The notes under the pieces were generated by a model. It was not told where the DNA came from. It worked only from the letters and a program-made list of their open reading frames with translations, and did no database searches. DNA of 64,000 bases. Source: Burkholderia ubonensis subsp. mesacidophila. GTDB taxonomy: Bacteria; Pseudomonadota; Gammaproteobacteria; Burkholderiales; Burkholderiaceae. Every line of letters begins with the position of its first letter. Positions within the stretch are counted from its first letter, which is position 1. The position numbers and the translations under genes were made by a program. Location of the stretch: assembly GCF_002097715.1 (NCBI RefSeq), contig NZ_CP020737.1, positions 2,232,001 to 2,296,000 of the forward strand. The letters are read 5' to 3'. This document shows positions 58,232-64,000 of this stretch, piece by piece.

Positions 58232-58866
58232 AGATCGAGCGCCGCGCGCACCGGCGCGAACGAGCGGCGATGCGCTTCGCACGGCCCGTGCTCGCGCAGC
58301 GCGGCAAGGTGTTTCGCGGTGCCGTAGCCCGCATGCACGTTGAACCCGTAGACTGGGAAGCGCTCGTGCAGGTCGACCAGCATGCGGTCGCGCGTGACCT
58401 TCGCGAGAATCGACGCGGCCGAGATGCTCGGCACCAGCGCATCGCCGCTGACGATCGCCTCGGCGCGCACCGACAGCGTCGGGCAGCGGTTGCCGTCGAT
58501 CTGCGCGAGCGTCGGCACGACCGCGAGCCCTTCGACCGCCCGCTTCATCGCGAGCATCGTCGCGTGCAGGATGTTCAGCGTGTCGATTTCCTCGACGCTC
58601 GCCGACGCGATGCAGTACGCGCTCGAACGCGCGACGATCAGCTCGTACAGCGCGTCGCGCTTCTTCGCGGAGAGCGCCTTCGAATCGTCGAGCCCGTCGA
58701 TCGGCTGCGCGGGATCGAGAATCACCGCGGCGGCCACGACCGGGCCCGCGAGCGGGCCGCGCCCGGCTTCGTCGACGCCGCAGACGATCTCGTCGGGCCG
58801 GCTGAAGTCGAAGCCGCCCTGCGCGTCGGCCGGCGTGCGGCGACGCGATGTGCGTGCTGCCGTCAT
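58213..58866 (-). CDS. rnhB: ribonuclease HII
   Basis: Removes RNA from RNA-DNA hybrids, including single ribonucleotides. The 217 residues contain [19 protein letters not shown] with the catalytic Asp-Glu, the second acid in [29 protein letters not shown] and [13 protein letters not shown]. The start overlaps the lpxB stop by 4 bases. The last residues and the TAA stop come from the right end of the MITE-like element, so the natural tail has probably been altered by the insertion. Confidence 0.94.
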   Translation of the reverse strand: MTAARTSRRRTPADAQGGFDFSRPDEIVCGVDEAGRGPLAGPVVAAAVILDPAQPIDGLDDSKALSAKKRDALYELIVARSSAYCIASASVEEIDTLNILHATMLAMKRAVEGLAVVPTLAQIDGNRCPTLSVRAEAIVSGDALVPSISAASILAKVTRDRMLVDLHERFPVYGFNVHAGYGTAKHLAALREHGPCEAHRRSFAPVRAALDLRVCSR

Positions 58867-60035
58867 GCGCGCCGCCCCTTGCGCTGTTCGATCACGCGTA
58901 CGACCGCCTCGGCGGCCTTCGCGGCTGTGTTCTGTCGCAGGGAATGATGCATTTCGGTAAAGATTTCGGTGAGCGTGCGGCGGTTCGCGTCGTCGCGCAG
59001 CTGCGTCAGCGTCGCGTCGGCCAGCGCCTCCGGCGTCGCGAAATGCTGCAGCAGCTCCGGCACGACGAAGCGCCCGGCGAGGATGTTCGGCAGGCCGACA
59101 TACGGCAGGTAGCCCTGCCGGCGCATGATCTGCCCCGTCAGCCAGGGCACCTTGTACGAGATCACCATCGGCTTCTTCAGCAGCGCGGCTTCCAGCGTCA
59201 CGGTGCCGCTCTTGACGAGGATCGCGTCCGCCGCCGTCATCGCGACCTGCGAACGGCCTTCGGTGATCGTCAGCGCGAGTTGCGGATGCGCGTCGACGAG
59301 CGGCTGCAGCAGCGCGCGCAGCGCCGGCGTCGCCGCCGGCATCACGAAGCGCACGCCCGGCTCGCGTTGCTGCATCAGCGCCATCGCCGCGAAGAACGTC
59401 GGGCCGATCAGCGCGATTTCCGAGCGCCGGCTGCCGGGCAGCACGGCGATCACCGGGCCGTCTACGGCCAAGCCGAGCGCGATCCGCGCGCCATGCGTGT
59501 CGGGCTCGAGCGGGATCTCGTCGGCGAGCGGATGGCCGACGTAGGTCGACGCGACGCCCGCCTTGTCGAGCATCGCCGGTTCGAACGGGAACAGGCACAG
59601 CATGTGGTCGACCGACTTGGCGATCTTCTTGATCCGGCCGCCGCGCCACGCCCAGATCGACGGGCACACGAAGTGGATCGAAGGAATGCCCGCGTCGCGA
59701 ACCGCCTGCTCGACGTTGAAGTTGAAGTCCGGCGCGTCGACGCCGATGAACGCGTCCGGCCGGTCGGCGAGCAGCTGGCGCTTCAGTTCGCCGCGGATCC
59801 GCAGGATCTCCGGAATCTGGCCGAGCGCCTCGACGTAGCCGCGCACCGTCAGCTTGTCCATCTGCCAGTGCGAGTCGAAGCCGTGCGCGATCATCCGCTG
59901 GCCGCCGATCCCGTAATAGTGGGCCGACGCGGGCAGCCGCTCGTGCAGCCCGCCGAGCAGCGACGCCGCGAGCAGGTCGCCCGACGGCTCGCCCGCCACC
60001 ATCGCAAGCCGGAGCTGGTTGGTCGGGAGCGACAT
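58863..60035 (-). CDS. lpxB: lipid-A-disaccharide synthase
   Basis: Joins UDP-diacylglucosamine and lipid X in lipid A synthesis, at the inner membrane face. The 390 residues of this GT19 enzyme start with [21 protein letters not shown] and contain [32 protein letters not shown] and [26 protein letters not shown] is the sugar-nucleotide site. Three bases separate it from lpxA. Confidence 0.96.
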   Translation of the reverse strand: MSLPTNQLRLAMVAGEPSGDLLAASLLGGLHERLPASAHYYGIGGQRMIAHGFDSHWQMDKLTVRGYVEALGQIPEILRIRGELKRQLLADRPDAFIGVDAPDFNFNVEQAVRDAGIPSIHFVCPSIWAWRGGRIKKIAKSVDHMLCLFPFEPAMLDKAGVASTYVGHPLADEIPLEPDTHGARIALGLAVDGPVIAVLPGSRRSEIALIGPTFFAAMALMQQREPGVRFVMPAATPALRALLQPLVDAHPQLALTITEGRSQVAMTAADAILVKSGTVTLEAALLKKPMVISYKVPWLTGQIMRRQGYLPYVGLPNILAGRFVVPELLQHFATPEALADATLTQLRDDANRRTLTEIFTEMHHSLRQNTAAKAAEAVVRVIEQRKGRRA

Positions 60036-60038
60036 CGC

Positions 60039-60827
60039 TTAGCGGATGATGCCGCGCTGGGACGCGTCGATGAACGCGACGAGCGCCTTGACCGGCGCGT
60101 CGCCGTCGCCGCCGGCTTCCGCCAGCTCGCGCAGTTGCACCTTCGCTTCCTCGAGCGACAGGCCGTTCTTGTACAGCAGGCGGTACGCGCTGCGCAGCGC
60201 CGAGATCGCATCGGGCGAGAAGCCGCGGCGGCGCAGCCCTTCGACGTTGATCCCGTGCGGCTCCGCCTTGTTGCCGGCCGCGATCACGAACGGCGGCACG
60301 TCCTGCACGAGCGCCGACGCGCCGCCGAGCATCGCGTGCGCGCCGATGCGCACGAACTGGTGCACGCCGGACATGCCGCCGACGATCGCCCAGTCGCCGA
60401 TCTCGACGTGGCCCGCCATCTGCGCGTTGCTCGACAGGATCACATGGCTGCCGATGCGGCAGTCGTGGCCGATGTGCACATAGGCCATGATCCAGTTGTC
60501 GTCGCCGAGCGTCGTGACGCCCGCGTCCTGCACGGTGCCGGTGTGGATCGTCGTGAATTCGCGGATCGTGTTGCGATTGCCGATCACGAGCCGGGTCGGC
60601 TCATCCTGGTACTTCATGTCCTGCGGCCGGCCGCCGACCGACGCGTAATGGCCGATGCGGTTGTCCTCGCCGATCGTCGTGTGACCTTCGATCACGCTGT
60701 GCGAACCGATCGTGGTGCGCGCACCGATCGTGACGTGCGGGCCGACGATCGCGTACGGGCCGATCTCGACCGATTCGTCGATCTGCGCGCTCGGCTCGAC
60801 AATCGCCGTGGGATGAATCCTGGTCAT
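60039..60827 (-). CDS. lpxA: UDP-N-acetylglucosamine acyltransferase
   Basis: First step of lipid A synthesis. A 262-residue left-handed beta-helix with many hexapeptide repeats ([20 protein letters not shown] onward), the catalytic-His region [13 protein letters not shown], and the helical C-terminal domain ([23 protein letters not shown]). Part of the bamA-to-rnhB operon. Confidence 0.97.
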   Translation of the reverse strand: MTRIHPTAIVEPSAQIDESVEIGPYAIVGPHVTIGARTTIGSHSVIEGHTTIGEDNRIGHYASVGGRPQDMKYQDEPTRLVIGNRNTIREFTTIHTGTVQDAGVTTLGDDNWIMAYVHIGHDCRIGSHVILSSNAQMAGHVEIGDWAIVGGMSGVHQFVRIGAHAMLGGASALVQDVPPFVIAAGNKAEPHGINVEGLRRRGFSPDAISALRSAYRLLYKNGLSLEEAKVQLRELAEAGGDGDAPVKALVAFIDASQRGIIR

Positions 60828-60882
60828 GCGCCGTTGCCTCTCAATGTGATGTGTCGCGTTGCGTTGCCATGCGTGACGCCGC

Positions 60883-61350
60883 TCAGGGCGCCGCGTCGGC
60901 CGTCTTGACCGTGCACATCAGTTCGGCTTCCGCCGCGACCTTGCCGTCCACTTCCGCCACCGCCTTGAACTTCCAGATGCCGCGGATGTAGCGTTCGAAC
61001 GTCACGTTCAGGATCAGCTGGTCGCCCGGCTCGACCACGCGCTTGAAGCGCGCGCCGTCGATGCCGACGAAGTAGTACAGCGTGTTTTCCGGGTCCTTCG
61101 GCTGCTCTTCCGCGAACGTCAGCAGCGCGGCCGCCTGCGCGAGCGCCTCGAGAATCAGCACGCCCGGCATCACCGGCCGCTTCGGGAAATGCCCCTGGAA
61201 GAACGGCTCGTTGATCGACACGTTCTTCAGCGCCTTGATGCCCTTGTGCGGCTCGAGCTCGAGCACGCGGTCGACGAGCAGAATCGGGTAGCGATGCGGC
61301 AGCAGCGTGAGGATCTTGTGGATGTCGAGATTGATTTTTTCAGTGCTCAT
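60883..61350 (-). CDS. fabZ: 3-hydroxyacyl-ACP dehydratase FabZ
   Basis: Hot-dog-fold dehydratase of fatty-acid elongation. The 155 residues hold [16 protein letters not shown] and the active-site helix with His and Glu in [22 protein letters not shown]. The ATG at 61350 ([14 protein letters not shown]) was chosen over a longer frame without family similarity. Its position between lpxD and lpxA links fatty-acid supply to lipid A. Confidence 0.97.
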
Positions 61351-61470
61351 GATGGTTCGTCTCACGCAGAGGCTGCGCGGTGGTGATGCAAGTGCTGATG
61401 CGGGCCGGTGCCCGGCCCTGTCGGTCGAACCGGGCGGCACGCGCCGTCCCTGCCCGGTTCATGATGTCGG

Positions 61471-62553
61471 TTACGCGTCCGCGCCGCCGCCGTGGGCGGC
61501 CAGTGCGGTCTCGAGCGCCTTGATGCGGTCGCGCAGCTTGTCGAGATTGCGCACGAGCGCGGCGCTCTTGTTCCAGTCGCCGTGGTCGACGGCCGGGAAC
61601 GCGCTCGTGTAGATGCCTGCCTTCGGCAGCGACTTCGATACGCCCGACTTCGCGGTGATGATCACGTAGTCGCCGAGCGTCACGTGGCCCGCGATGCCGG
61701 CCGCGCCGCCGATCATGCAGTGGCGGCCGATCGTCGTGCTTCCTGCGATCCCCGCGTTGCCGGCGATCACCGTGTACGCGCCGATCCGGCAGTTGTGGCC
61801 GATCTGGACCAGGTTATCGATCTTCACGCATTCCTCGATGACGGTGTCCGCCATCGCGCCGCGGTCGATCGTCGTGTTCGCGCCGATCTCGACGTCCGGG
61901 CCGATCGCCACGCCGCCGACCTGCGGGATCTTGACCCAGCTGCCGGTGCGCGCGTCGCCGTCGCCGACGAAGTCCGGCGCGAAGCCGAAGCCGTCCGAGC
62001 CGATCACCGCGCCCGAATGCACGATCGCGCGCGGGCCGATCCGGCAGCCGTGGTAGACCGACACGTTCGGGTACAGGTGGGAATCGGCGCCGATCCTCGT
62101 GCCGCGCCCGACGAACACGTTCGCGTCGAGCTGCACGCCGTCCTCGATCACCGCGCCCGCGTCGATCGTCACGTGCGGGCCGATCACCGCGGTCGGGGCC
62201 ACCTGCGCGGCCGGATCGATCGTCGCGCTCGGATGCACGCCCGCGGCGCGCGGCGGCGCGGCGAGGTCGATGAACATCTGCGCGACGCGCGCGAAGTACG
62301 CGTACGGATTCGGCGTCACAATGAAGCTGCGGCCGCCAGCGGCCGCGCCCAGCTTCTCCAGATCCTTCGGCGCGATCAGCACCGCGCCTGCCCGGGTCGT
62401 CTCGACCTGCGACAGGTATTTCGGGTTCGCGAGGAACGCGAGCTGCTGGGGGCCGGCCTGGTCGAGCGGCGCGAGGCCGCCGACCTGACACTGGTGGTCA
62501 CCGGCGATCTCGCCGCCGAACCGCTTTACGAGTGCCTCAAGCGTCAATGCCAT
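61471..62553 (-). CDS. lpxD: UDP-3-O-acylglucosamine N-acyltransferase
   Basis: Third lipid A step. The 360 residues have an N-terminal uridine-binding domain ([35 protein letters not shown]) and a long hexapeptide beta-helix with the catalytic His in [20 protein letters not shown]-terminal helix ([13 protein letters not shown]) ends the protein. Sixteen bases after skp. Confidence 0.96.
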   Translation of the reverse strand: MALTLEALVKRFGGEIAGDHQCQVGGLAPLDQAGPQQLAFLANPKYLSQVETTRAGAVLIAPKDLEKLGAAAGGRSFIVTPNPYAYFARVAQMFIDLAAPPRAAGVHPSATIDPAAQVAPTAVIGPHVTIDAGAVIEDGVQLDANVFVGRGTRIGADSHLYPNVSVYHGCRIGPRAIVHSGAVIGSDGFGFAPDFVGDGDARTGSWVKIPQVGGVAIGPDVEIGANTTIDRGAMADTVIEECVKIDNLVQIGHNCRIGAYTVIAGNAGIAGSTTIGRHCMIGGAAGIAGHVTLGDYVIITAKSGVSKSLPKAGIYTSAFPAVDHGDWNKSAALVRNLDKLRDRIKALETALAAHGGGADA

Positions 62554-62569
62554 TCGTCGTCCGCTCCGT

Positions 62570-63097
62570 TCAGTTTATCGAGCCGGACGCGAGCGCCTTG
62601 AGCACCTTGTCTGTGATGTCGATGCGCGGGCTGACGTACACGGCTTCCTGCACGATCAGGTCGTAGTTCTGCTGCTCGGCGATCTGCTTGATGACCTTGT
62701 TGGCGCGCTCGAGCACCGCCGCCAGCTCTTCGTTGCGGCGCTGGTTCAGATCCTCGCGGAACTCGCGCTGCTTGCGCTGGAAGTCGGTGTCGAGCTGTGC
62801 GAGGTCGCGCTGCTTCTGCGCGCGATCGGCCGACGACAACGACGAGCCGTTCTTGTCAAGCGAATCCGACATCGATTTCAGGCGCTGCGCCATGTCCTGC
62901 AGATCCTTGTCGCGCTTCGCGAACTCGGCTTCGAGCTTCGTCTGCGCCGCCTTCGCGGGCACGGACTCGCGCAGGATCCGATCCGAATTGACCGCCGCGA
63001 TGCGGGCGACGTCCTGTGCGTGCACCGTCGCGGCGCCCAGGGCCAGCGCAACGGTCAGCGCGCACATCACTCGTTTCGAAAACTTACCGGTTAGCAA
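62570..63097 (-). CDS. skp: periplasmic chaperone Skp/OmpH
   Basis: Holds unfolded outer-membrane proteins in the periplasm for BamA. The 175 residues carry a signal peptide ([19 protein letters not shown]) followed by the OmpH coiled-coil body ([40 protein letters not shown]). I accept a TTG start at 63097 because GAGGG sits just upstream and the resulting N-terminus MLTGKFSKR fits homologues; the ATG 10 codons later is the alternative. Confidence 0.92.
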   Translation of the reverse strand: MLTGKFSKRVMCALTVALALGAATVHAQDVARIAAVNSDRILRESVPAKAAQTKLEAEFAKRDKDLQDMAQRLKSMSDSLDKNGSSLSSADRAQKQRDLAQLDTDFQRKQREFREDLNQRRNEELAAVLERANKVIKQIAEQQNYDLIVQEAVYVSPRIDITDKVLKALASGSIN

Positions 63098-63133
63098 AAT
63101 TACCCTCTCGTTGCTGTTGTCATGAGCGTTCGA

Positions 63134-64000
63134 TCAGAACGCCGTCCCGATCTGGAACTGGAATTTCTGGTACTTGTCGCCTTCGTGCTTCTGAACCGGG
63201 AAGCCGAGGCTCAACTTGAGCGGCCCGATCGGCGAGATCCACGCGAGGCCGACGCCGTAGCCGTAACGCAGGCCGTTCGCGCCCGTGCTGTTGCCGCCCG
63301 GCGCGTTGCCCCACACGTTGCCGCCGTCGACGAACGTGAACACGCGCAGCGTGCGGTCGTAGCCGGTGCCCGGCAGCGGGAACGTCAGCTCGATGTTGCC
63401 GACGACCATCTTCGAGCCGCCGATCGGGTCGTTCGTCTTCGAGTCGCGCGGGCCCAGCGAGCTCGGCTCATAGCCGCGCACGGAGCCGATACCGCCCGCG
63501 TAGTAGTTCTTGAAGATCGGGTACGGGTTGCCGATGCCGTTGCCGTAGCCGCCCTGCAGGTTCATGCCCAGGATGAAGCCGCGCGAGAACGAATAGTAGT
63601 ACTGCGCCTGCAGGTCCGCCTTGTAGTACTGGATCTTGCCGACCGGCACGCCGTACTCCATGTTCGCCTGCGTGAAGTAGCCGCGGCTCGGGATCAGCGC
63701 GCTGTCGCGCGCGTCGCGCGACCACGCGACTGTCAGCGGCACCGTGTTCGACACGCGGCCGAACTGGTTCACGTAGTCCTGGTAGCTCTGCGGCGTGTTC
63801 GAATCGACGTCGAGGCGGTTCTGCTCGAAGCCCGCGCCGAAGTACACGGTGTCGACTTCCGAGAACGGGATGCCGAACTTCATGTTGCCGCCCGCGCTGA
63901 CGATCTTGAAGCTCGAGTTCGTCGAATAGTAGAGCGGCTGGTACGTGCGGTAGTAGACGTCCGTGATCCGCTTGATGCCGTCGACCGTGAAGTACGGGTC
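63134..64000 (-). CDS. bamA: outer-membrane assembly factor BamA, C-terminal part
   Basis: Partial: the open frame continues past the window's right edge, so only the last 288 residues are seen. They are beta-barrel strands with the BamA hallmarks FGIPFSEVDTVYFGAGFE, the loop with GGIGSVRGYEPSSLGPRD (VRGF-type motif that contacts the barrel interior), VFTFVDGGNVWG, and a terminal strand FQFQIGTAF ending in Phe. Thirty-six bases before skp. Confidence 0.95.
   Translation of the reverse strand, partial: DPYFTVDGIKRITDVYYRTYQPLYYSTNSSFKIVSAGGNMKFGIPFSEVDTVYFGAGFEQNRLDVDSNTPQSYQDYVNQFGRVSNTVPLTVAWSRDARDSALIPSRGYFTQANMEYGVPVGKIQYYKADLQAQYYYSFSRGFILGMNLQGGYGNGIGNPYPIFKNYYAGGIGSVRGYEPSSLGPRDSKTNDPIGGSKMVVGNIELTFPLPGTGYDRTLRVFTFVDGGNVWGNAPGGNSTGANGLRYGYGVGLAWISPIGPLKLSLGFPVQKHEGDKYQKFQFQIGTAF

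Overview
The window is high-GC, densely coded DNA from a beta-proteobacterium. Gene order and protein sequences fit Burkholderia, most likely the B. cepacia complex. The main support is the bamA-skp-lpxD-fabZ-lpxA-lpxB-rnhB run, the divergent ppsA/ppsR pair, smpB-ratA-rnfH, guaB-guaA, and a DUF4148 secreted protein. No rRNA, tRNA, CRISPR array, transposase, integrase or prophage gene was found. Both edges cut through chromosome: argE starts 19 bases in, and bamA runs off the right end.

Layout. 0-10.5 kb: argE, a threonine-dehydratase-like enzyme, a 490-base gap with three DnaA-box-like repeats, mrcA, a PspA-like protein with a TPR membrane protein, mscL, a 3-hydroxyisobutyrate-dehydrogenase-like enzyme and dodecin. 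10.7-22.8 kb: a nearly complete purine/urate/allantoin degradation region. It has a LysR regulator, an 8-oxoguanine-deaminase-like amidohydrolase, uraH, the cytochrome-fused urate oxidase puuD, and one long leftward unit (GntR regulator, NCS1 permease, hydantoin/allantoin racemase, puuE, uraD, alc, allA). Together these would import and open purine rings down to ureidoglycolate, glyoxylate and urea. A frameshifted LysR remnant sits at one end. 22.9-31.1 kb: ldcA, tadA, a LuxR regulator, an MFS carrier, and an AraC/DJ-1 regulator divergent from two short-chain dehydrogenases.

31.4-41.5 kb is the accessory part. Rightward: a SIR2-like plus TIR protein, a 1150-residue STAND ATPase with one membrane segment and 14 WD40 repeats, and a FecR-domain protein with a Tat-like signal. 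Convergent to these: a three-haem lipoprotein, an outer-membrane barrel and a two-TM SLATT-type protein. The two NAD-targeting domains next to a STAND sensor look like an abortive-infection type conflict system. The envelope proteins beside it are unusual company. The segment ends next to the 3' end of guaA, a known island attachment site, and a perfect 16-bp hairpin lies there.

41.5-64 kb is core: guaA, guaB, a DUF899/DUF2182 pair, a regulator with a beta-propeller protein, an EamA carrier, rnfH, ratA, smpB, an SPFH/NfeD pair, ppsA/ppsR, an RNA methyltransferase and the lipid A/outer-membrane assembly operon. Two copies of a roughly 200-bp MITE-like element with long terminal inverted repeats sit at 49.1-49.3 and 58.0-58.2 kb. 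In both cases the element supplies the stop codon of a neighbouring gene.
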